DNA of 17,684 bases from Prosthecobacter sp. (lineage in GTDB: Bacteria > Verrucomicrobiota > Verrucomicrobiia > Verrucomicrobiales > Verrucomicrobiaceae), in the NCBI GenBank assembly GCA_025869455.1, contig JAOZVT010000174.1, positions 1 to 17,684 on the forward strand, read 5' to 3'. Each line of letters starts with the position of its first letter. The stretch's first letter is position 1. Positions 1-6,875 of this stretch are shown here, piece by piece. Made by a program: the position numbers and the translations under genes. Below the pieces are notes generated by a model that saw only the letters and a list, made by a program, of their open reading frames with translations, did not search any database and was not told the DNA's origin.

Positions 1-367
1 CGGGCTTCAGGATGAAACGCCGCCAACCATCGCTTATCGTCACGGATCCATCAGCCACAGGAAGAGTCACAGCTGCACCAGCTTTCACCAAATCCGCCAC
101 GTTCACCAGCTCCGTGCCATCCGTGAGACGGCGCAGACTGTCAACCGCCACAGGCATACCATTCAAAGCGATAAGAAGCCCGACTTCATCACGCTCCACT
201 GGCCAGCGTAGCTTTATCACAGCCTCATCCACAGGTAGGTAAAGCTGCCCGGAATCCGCCGCAAAGGTGATGGCTTCGATCTTAGAAGTCCCAAAGGTCA
301 AGGCATGACTTGGTAGCACAGACACCACCATCATGCAGACGATCCAAGTCAGGATACGAAAAGACAT
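1..367 (-). CDS. Secreted protein of unknown function, N-terminal part (runs off the left edge)
   Basis: An open minus-strand frame starts at ATG 367-365 (a GTG lies directly before it) and stays open for 122 codons to the window edge, so only the N-terminus is visible. Residues 1-23 form a signal peptide: MSFRILTWIVCMMVVSVLPS followed by HA, then LTFG. After it comes a compact domain with LYLPVDEAV, LNGMPV and LRRLTDGTELVNVADL, which resembles the stalk-like or copper-amine-oxidase-N fold found ahead of larger catalytic domains in exported proteins. In my recollection verrucomicrobial L,D-transpeptidases can begin this way, but the catalytic part lies outside, so no function is claimed. An in-frame stop just upstream limits the start, and AAGG sits 3-6 bases before it. 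It follows the hydrolase gene by 64 bases on the same strand and may be co-transcribed. That it is a real gene is likely; its identity is open. Confidence 0.75.
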   Translation of the reverse strand, partial: MSFRILTWIVCMMVVSVLPSHALTFGTSKIEAITFAADSGQLYLPVDEAVIKLRWPVERDEVGLLIALNGMPVAVDSLRRLTDGTELVNVADLVKAGAAVTLPVADGSVTISDGWRRFILKP

Positions 368-431
368 CACCTTATGTCAGGTAACCACGCTTCAGATTCA
401 AGGAATAAAGCTCTCAGACTTTCATCGAAAA

Positions 432-1451
432 TCACAAACCAGACTTGGTATCATCCGCCTTGACCGGAATGGGTTTATCGATGGTCCAGATGGCGGGTTG
501 GCCTTTTCGCTGTTGCGCCAGCCAATTCAGTGAAGGCGTGTAGAGAATCTCGTGCCCGGCATCAAAAAGAGTGATGCGGGCATTACCTGAGACGGCCCGG
601 AATTTAACCGCCTTCGATCCATAGAGCGCATCTGGCTGAGGAGCTGCCCAGGTCGTGGGGCGCTGTTCGGTCTCATAATAGCTGAATATGTCATCCCGAT
701 TCAGTGGAGTCTCTGCCACTTGATTGAAGGCTAACAAACTATGCCGAAATGGAACGCTGCCCAAACGACCATCATGAATGCCATGATTGAGATCCAGAGG
801 AACGCTTTTGGCGTGTTCTAAGAAAGTGAGCGGTGAACGATGGATACCCTCCTTTAAAAGCTCGCCGACCGGAGGGCCGCCGAGTGCGGATTCAATGTTT
901 TGGGCATAGTGATCAGCCACGCCATTTTTGACATGATCTGCATGCCAAGCGGGAATATCACTGATGCCACACCAGGCGGAGACACCAGCCCAGATTTCAG
1001 GATGCCTGCTTGCCATCATCATGGACATGTGGGCACCGCCACTGGCACCAATGAGGTAGATGCGACTGCTATCCACTGGCTGCGTTTTCTTCAGGTACTC
1101 CACCGCATCCACAATATCCTGCACAGCTAAATCACTGCCCATAGCAGCAGACGTTTTGTTAGGCCCACGAAAATGAGGATACACAAAATGCCAACCACGA
1201 TCTAAACACCATTGAGCATAGACGTGGCCATTGGATGCCTGCTTGTAGTCGCCTCCCCAAGTATGAAGGCCAACGAGTAGAGGTCTAGCTTCTTTGACAT
1301 GGGGAGACCAAGTCAATGCGGGTTGTTCAGATTGATCCGCCGTGCTGTGGATCCGTATTTCGCTTATCTCTGGCTGCCAGCCCTTAGGTGCATCAGCTTG
1401 CAAATAAGAGAGGAGCAAGAAAGAGAATGATGGAACGAGAAAGCGGAGCAT
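432..1451 (-). CDS. Secreted alpha/beta hydrolase (esterase / prolyl-oligopeptidase-like)
   Basis: This 339-residue protein begins with a signal peptide (residues 1 to about 20, ending LSYLQADA) and has the layout of an alpha/beta-hydrolase. LLVGLHTWGG at 58-67 gives the oxyanion-hole strand. The nucleophile elbow G-A-S-G-G has Ser137. Asp227 in HGIHDGRLG and His300 in FDAGHEILY fall where the acid and base of the catalytic triad belong. The exported location and the S9/dienelactone-hydrolase look suggest cleavage of an ester or short peptide at the cell surface, for example on a plant polysaccharide, but the substrate cannot be read from the sequence. No Shine-Dalgarno sequence precedes ATG 1451, as for most genes here. 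It is transcribed away from the metal-efflux genes and shares their 168-base control region. The fold and triad are seen directly; the esterase label is an inference. Confidence 0.85.
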   Translation of the reverse strand: MLRFLVPSFSFLLLSYLQADAPKGWQPEISEIRIHSTADQSEQPALTWSPHVKEARPLLVGLHTWGGDYKQASNGHVYAQWCLDRGWHFVYPHFRGPNKTSAAMGSDLAVQDIVDAVEYLKKTQPVDSSRIYLIGASGGAHMSMMMASRHPEIWAGVSAWCGISDIPAWHADHVKNGVADHYAQNIESALGGPPVGELLKEGIHRSPLTFLEHAKSVPLDLNHGIHDGRLGSVPFRHSLLAFNQVAETPLNRDDIFSYYETEQRPTTWAAPQPDALYGSKAVKFRAVSGNARITLFDAGHEILYTPSLNWLAQQRKGQPAIWTIDKPIPVKADDTKSGL

Positions 1452-1539
1452 GAGCGGTACAATGTCGAGTTAGAATACCTTCATCAAGTGGTGACATCTG
1501 CGCGTCAGTCCAGCTGAAACTGAGTTTCAAAAGCAGCCT

Positions 1540-1561
1540 AACATTAACATTTGTTCATTTT
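1540..1561. promoter_or_regulatory. Candidate ArsR/SmtB-family metal-sensor operator
   Basis: A 22-base imperfect dyad pairs 8 of its 11 positions. Its core TTAACATTTGTTCA (1544-1557) differs in one base from the TGAACA-N2-TGTTCA core known for ArsR/SmtB-family metal repressors such as SmtB, ZiaR and CzrA. It lies in the divergent region, 25 to 46 bases upstream of the TATAAT box that precedes the efflux genes. This is a sensible place for a regulator of a zinc, cobalt or cadmium pump. No ArsR-type gene lies in the window, so the regulator would be encoded elsewhere. Confidence 0.4.
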
Positions 1562-1585
1562 GCGATAAGTCATTGCATGCCGACG

Positions 1586-1591
1586 TATAAT
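1586..1591 (+). promoter_or_regulatory. Candidate promoter -10 box of the efflux operon
   Basis: A perfect TATAAT lies 28 bases before the ATG at 1620, which would give a short untranslated leader of about 20 bases. No good -35 hexamer sits 16-18 bases upstream: the nearest candidate, TTGCGA at 1560-1565, is 20 bases away. An activator or a weak basal promoter is therefore possible. The metal-type dyad at 1540-1561 lies just upstream. Confidence 0.35.
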
Positions 1592-1619
1592 CAGAGATAC
1601 TTTCTGTGATCCTGTTTTT

Positions 1620-2105
1620 ATGCGCACGCAACAACGCTTCACCGCACTGATCCTTCTGATGGTTTATGCCATCACAGGAACGTCGTTGATGCCTGCGATG
1701 ATGCTCATGTTGGCGACCCTTGATGGTAGTCATGCCATTCAGGTCAGGCAGTCTGATCAAGGAACTCAATTGTTACTCCATCACAAGGTTGGCGATTACA
1801 CGCCACAGGTCTGTGACCACCAAAACACCCTGGCTAAGTTCATCGTTAGCATGTGCCGCCCGAATACGGAAGGCGACCATAAGATGATTTCGGCCCATGT
1901 TGCTAGCAGTGTGAATTCTGAGCGTGACTTGCTGCTTAAGACAGCCGTCAAGAACAGCCCCATGCTCAATTATTTGGCAACATCCTCCTTAGTGTTGTGG
2001 GTACCTAAGCCCAATGCTTCATCCTTTGTCAAAGGACTGGTGAGAGACGAGCCTGTGTTTAGACAACGGCCGTTATCTTTAGCAACAGTACAACTGCTGA
2101 TTTGA
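1620..2105 (+). CDS. Small exported His/Cys-rich protein heading the metal-efflux genes
   Basis: This 161-residue protein has a hydrophobic N-terminus (about residues 8-33) that should act as a signal peptide or anchor. After it come regularly spaced possible metal ligands: LDGSH (His38), LLLHH (His54-55), VCDH (Cys65, His67), Cys79, GDH (His87) and His93. I do not recognise a named domain. The position, first in a train that continues into an outer-membrane factor and a heavy-metal RND pump, and the ligand pattern suggest a periplasmic metal-binding or metal-sensing accessory protein; this is an inference. ATG 1620 has no Shine-Dalgarno sequence, only T-rich bases. A strong AAGGAGG sits just after its stop at 2107-2113 but no start codon follows at a usable distance. 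The reading frame looks genuine; the function is unknown. Confidence 0.65.
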   Translation: MRTQQRFTALILLMVYAITGTSLMPAMMLMLATLDGSHAIQVRQSDQGTQLLLHHKVGDYTPQVCDHQNTLAKFIVSMCRPNTEGDHKMISAHVASSVNSERDLLLKTAVKNSPMLNYLATSSLVLWVPKPNASSFVKGLVRDEPVFRQRPLSLATVQLLI

Positions 2106-2115
2106 GAAGGAGGAC

Positions 2116-2154
2116 AGCCCCTAACCAGATCGTCTGATCTGAATTCAAGGGGCT
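2116..2154 (+). promoter_or_regulatory. Nested stem-loop in the leader of the outer-membrane-factor gene
   Basis: Two nested inverted repeats lie in the 164-base stretch between the small His/Cys protein and the TolC-like gene. A perfect 7-base outer stem, AGCCCCT (2116-2122) with AGGGGCT (2148-2154), encloses a perfect 6-base stem CAGATC (2126-2131) / GATCTG (2136-2141) with a GTCT tetraloop. A third stem CGGCT (2159-2163) / AGCCG (2172-2176) follows. No T-run comes after any of them, so this is not a simple intrinsic terminator. It may be a regulatory RNA fold, an mRNA-processing site, or for the inner 16-base palindrome a protein-binding site. I could not match it to a known riboswitch. 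Confidence 0.4.
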
Positions 2155-2194
2155 TACACGGCTACGAATAAAGCCGGTTCATTGTGAGCTCATC

Positions 2195-2199
2195 AGGAG
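2195..2199 (+). promoter_or_regulatory. Shine-Dalgarno site AGGAG of the leader ORF
   Basis: AGGAG ends 8 bases before ATG 2208. It is the only start context in the window with a strong, well-spaced Shine-Dalgarno sequence; most annotated genes here have none. A short AGCT (2187-2190) / AGCT (2198-2201) pairing could partly hide it. Confidence 0.45.
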
Positions 2200-2207
2200 C
2201 TGACCGC

Positions 2208-2273
2208 ATGAAAATCCATGCCTGCAGCCTGATCGGCTGTTGCCCATCCATTCCCCCCTCTTCTCTTTTATGA
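2208..2273 (+). CDS. Candidate 21-residue leader peptide translationally coupled to the outer-membrane factor
   Basis: A 22-codon frame starts at ATG 2208 behind AGGAG. It begins MKIHACSLIGCC, continues with a Pro/Ser-rich end, and stops with TGA 2271-2273. That stop overlaps the ATG 2270-2272 of the TolC-like gene as ATGA, the classic arrangement for translational re-initiation. The TolC-like gene itself has only pyrimidine-rich sequence ahead of its start, so coupling would explain how it is translated. The peptide has one His and three Cys (HAC, GCC), which might respond to thiol-binding metals, and consecutive prolines that may slow ribosomes. A hairpin CAGCC (2225-2229) / GGCTG (2235-2239) lies inside it. 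Short frames of this size arise by chance, so the evidence is the Shine-Dalgarno sequence and the overlap, not homology. Confidence 0.4.
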   Translation: MKIHACSLIGCCPSIPPSSLL

Positions 2274-3541
2274 AAATTTTGTCTTTTAATCTAAGCGTGT
2301 GCCTTTTGGCCGCCACCATGCAGGCGCATAGCGCCGAATTAACCACCGCTGACCTCGTCCAAGAGGCCCTAACAAAGAATCCTGAAGTGCGCTTTTATGA
2401 AGCGGAAATCGACGCTGCACTCGGTGGCCGTCAAGCCGTTGCAAGATTGGAAAATCCTGAACTGTCTCTTGAGCTTGGCGGCATGAGTGTGGCCAGTCAA
2501 AAAGAAGGGGCTGTCTGGCGTGCCCAGATAGCTCAGGTCTTTGATTTTCCTGGTCGGATGTCCCTGCGGAAAGCCATCGCAGATCGTGACATCACCTTAG
2601 CCCAGCTAGGGCTCGACCAGTTCAAATCTCAGCTGGCCAATCAGGTGCGTGCTTTCAGTGGGGACGTAGTCTTGCTCCGCCGAAAACAAAAGGCAGCGCA
2701 GGCTGTGCAGGAGCGTCTTCAATCCTTGATCGAGGTGCTCGTTCAACGTGATACAGGAGCCGTCAGCGCGCTCTTAGAAAGGCGAATTTTAGAGGCTGCT
2801 TTGCTGACCAGTGATCGAACCTTAACGGATGCGGCTAAAGAAGTACAAGCAGCGACAGCGAGCCTAGCTGTGCTGTGTGGAAGATCCCCAGATGCGGAAT
2901 TGGTATTGGGTGATGCAGTGACCTCGTTCCCTTCCGTCAAATCTCTGGAAGCTCTCAAACAGCAGGCGGCCAAAACAAATTTTGAGCTTCAGCAAAAGAG
3001 GCTCCAAGTCGCAAGGCAGGGTTTGAAAGTGGATCTGACCAAATCCGAGCGCTGGGGTAACATTACGTTTGGACCTTACATGGCTGGCCAGCATGCTGGC
3101 GGCACTCAAATCGAAGGAGGTTTTGCCTTCTCCATTCCCCTGCCCCTTTGGAATAAAAACAAAGGCAATGTCGCGGCTGAAAAAGCGAGGACTCAACAGG
3201 CTGAAACTTTGCTGATTGCCACCTTGCGGGATCTGGAGCGCGATTTAGCCGTGGCACGTTCTGGCTATTTGGCAGAGCTAGCGGCCCTTTCACATTGGAG
3301 GCCAGAAAGTGAAAAGGAATTTAGCGATGCCGCTGTGGAGGCGGATCGCCACTTCCGACTAGGTGCTGTTCCGGCAGCGACCTACGTGGAAATGCAACGA
3401 GGCTACCTGGATGCGATGGATGCACTCATTGAGTCCCGCCGCAATGCCTGGAAGCAACGCATGGAGGTGGAACGGCTGACGGGCGCATCCATGAACACAG
3501 GAAGCCAGGAAGGCAGCAGCGGCATCGCTCAACAGCGCTGA
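2270..3541 (+). CDS. TolC/CzcC-family outer-membrane efflux protein
   Basis: This 423-residue protein matches the outer-membrane factor of heavy-metal RND pumps. Residues 1-22 (MKILSFNLSV through QAHSA) are a signal peptide. Two related outer-membrane-efflux halves follow, rich in long amphipathic helices (roughly 26-210 and 225-405). FSIPLPLWNKNKGN is the conserved strand-to-helix turn of the CzcC/TolC family. No lipobox is present, unlike some OprM-type members. I chose ATG 2270 over the in-frame TTG 2240, because the TTG would add ten residues before an otherwise normal signal peptide. The start overlaps the stop of a 21-residue leader ORF. The product would form the trimeric exit duct for the RND pump encoded 112 bases downstream, moving divalent metal ions out of the periplasm. 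Confidence 0.88.
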   Translation: MKILSFNLSVCLLAATMQAHSAELTTADLVQEALTKNPEVRFYEAEIDAALGGRQAVARLENPELSLELGGMSVASQKEGAVWRAQIAQVFDFPGRMSLRKAIADRDITLAQLGLDQFKSQLANQVRAFSGDVVLLRRKQKAAQAVQERLQSLIEVLVQRDTGAVSALLERRILEAALLTSDRTLTDAAKEVQAATASLAVLCGRSPDAELVLGDAVTSFPSVKSLEALKQQAAKTNFELQQKRLQVARQGLKVDLTKSERWGNITFGPYMAGQHAGGTQIEGGFAFSIPLPLWNKNKGNVAAEKARTQQAETLLIATLRDLERDLAVARSGYLAELAALSHWRPESEKEFSDAAVEADRHFRLGAVPAATYVEMQRGYLDAMDALIESRRNAWKQRMEVERLTGASMNTGSQEGSSGIAQQR

Positions 3542-3653
3542 ACGAACACGTGAGGTTATGAATAGATCGTTACGCCTAACCATAGATTCATAATTCCCCC
3601 TCAGACCTTAGAAACCAGAGCCACATGAATCCCCCCATTCTTTCAGTGCTGCC

Positions 3654-6600
3654 ATGATCTCTTCCATTCTAGAATTTTCACTCAAGAACCGCTTTCTCAT
3701 CATCATGGGAACGCTGTTACTCACGGCTGCTGGCATATTCTCTGCCATGCATCTGCCCGTAGATGCGGTGCCTGATATCACCAACACCCAGGTTCAGGTC
3801 AATACCGCCGTTCCAGGGTTAGCTCCAGAAGAGACCGAAAAGCTCGTTACCTATCCTCTGGAGTTGGCTTTGGCAGGGATTCAAGGAGTGGAGGAGTTTC
3901 GTTCCCTGACGAAGTCTGGTTTGTCCCAGGTCACTCTGGTCTTCCATGATGGAACGGATATCTTTCGTGCTAGGCAACTCGTGAGTGAACGCCTGGTGCA
4001 AGTGGAGTTGCCCCCAGGACTCAGTCCTCAGATGTCACCCATCAGTACGGGTTTGGGTGAGATCCTTTACTACACCTTGGATTATCAAAAAGACGCGCCG
4101 CAGCGGAAGGAACCTCGTGAGCGTCAGCTCATGGATCTGCGTGACGCGCACGAGTACATCGTGAAGCCTTATCTACGGACGGTCCCTGGCGTGGCTGAAG
4201 TGAACAGCAGTGGTGGCTACGAACGGCAGTTGGTCATCCTTCCGAAACCGGAATCTCTGACGAATGCCGGAATGACTTTTGGCGAACTCGCTGAGCTCAT
4301 CGGACAAAATGTGGATAATGCAGGCGGCGGAGTGATTGATCGCGGTGAAGATCGTGTCTTGATTCGCGGTGTTAGCAAGGTGGCTAGTTCGGACGACATT
4401 GCCAATCTCCCTGTCAAATTTGCCGCCGGGGTCGAACCCTTACGCGTCAAGGATCTGGCCGAAGTGGGGATCGGCAGCAATGTGCGCACGGGTTGCGCGG
4501 TGGAGAACGGTGAAGAAGCCGTATTGGGTACCGTGATGATGCTGGTGGGAGAGAACAGTCGCATCATCAGCAAACGAGTGGAAGAAAAGCTGGCCGAGCT
4601 ACAAAAGAAACTGCCGGATGGCTTGGAAATCCGCATTCAATATGCACGGAGTGAGGTGGTAGATCGCACCATCAAAACGGTGGAACACAATCTCTTTGAA
4701 GGCGCCATTTTGGTTATTGGCGTGTTACTGTTTTTGTTAGGCAACTGGCGTGCGGCACTGATTGTGGCCTTGGCCATTCCTCTCTCGTTTTTGTTTGCTC
4801 TGATTGGGATGACCTTTGGCGGAGTTTCAGGAAACTTGATGTCCCTGGGGGCCGTGGACTTTGGACTTATCATCGATGGTGCTGTCGTGATGGTGGAAAA
4901 CATTGTTCGTGTGTTGGGTGAAAAGCAGCATGAATTGGGGCGTAAACTGACACCCAAGGAACGGCTGAATGCCGTTCGTGAGGCGGGTGAGCAAGTCGGT
5001 AGCCCGATGTTTTTTGGCGTGCTTATCATCACGCTGGTTTATTTGCCGATCCTAGCTTTGACAGGGATTGAAGGGAAAATGTTTCACCCGATGGCCATCA
5101 CGGTCATGCTGGCGCTGGGCGGGGCCTTGGTGTTAGCCCTGACGCTCATGCCTGCTCTCTGCTCCTTGCTGTTGGGGGGTAATATTACTGAAGGCGACAA
5201 CTTCTTCATGCGTTGGGCCAAGGCCGCTTATGCACCCCTTTTGGGAATCGCATGGAAGACACGCTGGGGTGTGGTGGGTGGAGTGGTGGCTTTATTGGTA
5301 GCTACCGTTTTGGTCTTCATGAGTTTGAAGCAGGAATTCGTTCCCACCCTTAATGAGGGGTCATGGACTGCGATGGTTTATCAGCCGGCGAACACGAGTC
5401 TGAAGACCTCTCTGGAACGCTGCATCAAAACCCAGCAATACCTGATCAATAAAGTACCCGAGGTCACCCGCACCTTTGCCCGTGTAGGAACCAGTGAAGT
5501 GGCGACGGACCCGATGTCTCCAGGGGAGTACGATCTCTACATCTTCTACAAACCACAGTCAGAATGGCGGAAGGAGAATGGCAAACCGGTACATAAAGAT
5601 CGGCTTGCTGAACTCATTCGTGAAGAACTGACACGCGAAGTGCCGGAGCAGGATTACGACTTTGCGCAGCCTATCCAAATGCGTTTCAATGAAATGCTGG
5701 AAGGTTCCCGAGCAGATCTAGCCGTCCGCATTTTTGGCGATGAATACGACATGATGGAAAAGATCGGGGAAGAGGTGAAGACGATTTTAGAAGGTCTGCC
5801 GGGAACGAACAATGCCGAGTTTGAAACCCAAGGTCGGGTCCCTGTGCTGGAGATCCGTGTGGATCGCACTTCCATGCTGAAGTACAACGTGGAAGCCGCT
5901 GAAGTGAATGCCGCCATTACCACCGCGATGGCAGGGCAAAAAGCAGGCACTTTGATTGAGCACAATCGGCGTCGAGACATTGTGGTGCGTCTGCCAGAGA
6001 ACCTGCGCAATGATCCAGAGATCATGAAAATGCTGCCAGTGCGTACGCAGGATGGTTCCTTGATTGCGCTGGGGCGTTTGGCCGACTTTGTGGAAGTGCC
6101 GCAGGTGGATGCCATCGGTCGTGAGGATGGCCACCGCCGTGTGGGTCTGAATGTGGACCTAGCAGGGGGCGTGGATTCAGAAGCGTATGTGAATACGGCG
6201 CGTGCAAAAATCGCTACGGCACTCAAATTACCCGAAGGCTATCGTATCGATTTCGGTGGGCAGTTTGAGCATTTGCAGGAGGCACGAGCGCGTTTGGCCA
6301 TCGTGGTTCCATTGGCACTGGTACTGATCTTTGTGCTCATTCACGCCACGTTTAAAAGCGTGACCCAAACGCTCATTATCTACACAGGTATTCCTTTGGC
6401 AATCACCGGTGGTGTGCTGGCCCTTTGGATGCGCGGGCTGCCCTTCAGCATCAGTGCAGCGATTGGGTTCATCGCTCTCTGTGGTGTCGCGGTGCTCAAT
6501 GGTGTGGTCTTGATCAGTTGCTTTAACCAATTGCGCAACGAAGGCCGCACGGCAGAAGAGGCCGTGAATGAAGGAAGTCTTCAAAGGCTACGACCTGTCC

Positions 6601-6845
6601 TGATGACAGCTATGGTGGCTAGCCTGGGCTTCATTCCCATGGCCATCAGTGAAGGCGCTGGTGCGGAGGTGCAGCGTCCACTCGCCACGGTGGTGATTGG
6701 AGGAATCGTCAGCAGTACCTTTTTGACCTTATTTTTACTACCCGTCCTCTACCGCTGGGGAGTCGGGGAACGTGTGCGCGCTGCCCACCATCAAAAGCAG
6801 CCTAAGACACAGGCACTGCCACTCGTACATGCACCCTCAGCTTGA
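3654..6845 (+). CDS. czcA: CzcA-type heavy-metal efflux RND permease
   Basis: This 1063-residue inner-membrane pump has the full RND architecture: a first membrane helix at about 12-32, a periplasmic pore domain, a helix bundle at about 345-560, a second periplasmic domain, and a final helix bundle from about 880. The motif DFGLIIDGAVVMVEN at 402-416 places Asp402, Asp408 and Glu415 at the positions known to be needed for proton and metal transport in Cupriavidus CzcA. This signature (DFG...DG rather than the AVG...DA form of CusA) points to the divalent-cation (Zn/Co/Cd/Ni) branch rather than Cu/Ag; the exact metal is not decidable. It follows the TolC-like gene but no CzcB-type adaptor gene lies between or nearby. 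ATG 3654 overlaps the stop of a 10-codon frame as ATGA. The protein is full length with no visible damage. Confidence 0.95.
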   Translation: MISSILEFSLKNRFLIIMGTLLLTAAGIFSAMHLPVDAVPDITNTQVQVNTAVPGLAPEETEKLVTYPLELALAGIQGVEEFRSLTKSGLSQVTLVFHDGTDIFRARQLVSERLVQVELPPGLSPQMSPISTGLGEILYYTLDYQKDAPQRKEPRERQLMDLRDAHEYIVKPYLRTVPGVAEVNSSGGYERQLVILPKPESLTNAGMTFGELAELIGQNVDNAGGGVIDRGEDRVLIRGVSKVASSDDIANLPVKFAAGVEPLRVKDLAEVGIGSNVRTGCAVENGEEAVLGTVMMLVGENSRIISKRVEEKLAELQKKLPDGLEIRIQYARSEVVDRTIKTVEHNLFEGAILVIGVLLFLLGNWRAALIVALAIPLSFLFALIGMTFGGVSGNLMSLGAVDFGLIIDGAVVMVENIVRVLGEKQHELGRKLTPKERLNAVREAGEQVGSPMFFGVLIITLVYLPILALTGIEGKMFHPMAITVMLALGGALVLALTLMPALCSLLLGGNITEGDNFFMRWAKAAYAPLLGIAWKTRWGVVGGVVALLVATVLVFMSLKQEFVPTLNEGSWTAMVYQPANTSLKTSLERCIKTQQYLINKVPEVTRTFARVGTSEVATDPMSPGEYDLYIFYKPQSEWRKENGKPVHKDRLAELIREELTREVPEQDYDFAQPIQMRFNEMLEGSRADLAVRIFGDEYDMMEKIGEEVKTILEGLPGTNNAEFETQGRVPVLEIRVDRTSMLKYNVEAAEVNAAITTAMAGQKAGTLIEHNRRRDIVVRLPENLRNDPEIMKMLPVRTQDGSLIALGRLADFVEVPQVDAIGREDGHRRVGLNVDLAGGVDSEAYVNTARAKIATALKLPEGYRIDFGGQFEHLQEARARLAIVVPLALVLIFVLIHATFKSVTQTLIIYTGIPLAITGGVLALWMRGLPFSISAAIGFIALCGVAVLNGVVLISCFNQLRNEGRTAEEAVNEGSLQRLRPVLMTAMVASLGFIPMAISEGAGAEVQRPLATVVIGGIVSSTFLTLFLLPVLYRWGVGERVRAAHHQKQPKTQALPLVHAPSA

Positions 6846-6875
6846 TACAGCATTGCCCACTTTTCTAAACAAACC

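Noticed and set aside
2240..2269. Upstream TTG start adding ten residues to the TolC-like protein
   Set aside because: It would put MPIHSPLFSF before a complete signal peptide that begins at ATG 2270; the overlap with the leader ORF also favours ATG 2270.
3480..3500. L-T-G-A-S near the C-terminus of the TolC-like protein as a flavinylation site
   Set aside because: The residue three before the Thr is Glu, not Asp, and the segment is the periplasmic helix end of an efflux duct; chance hits to the four-residue core are expected at this scale.
5654..6226. Long minus-strand frame inside the RND gene
   Set aside because: It is a shadow of the RND coding sequence; it is rich in Ser/Arg/Pro and shows no domain.
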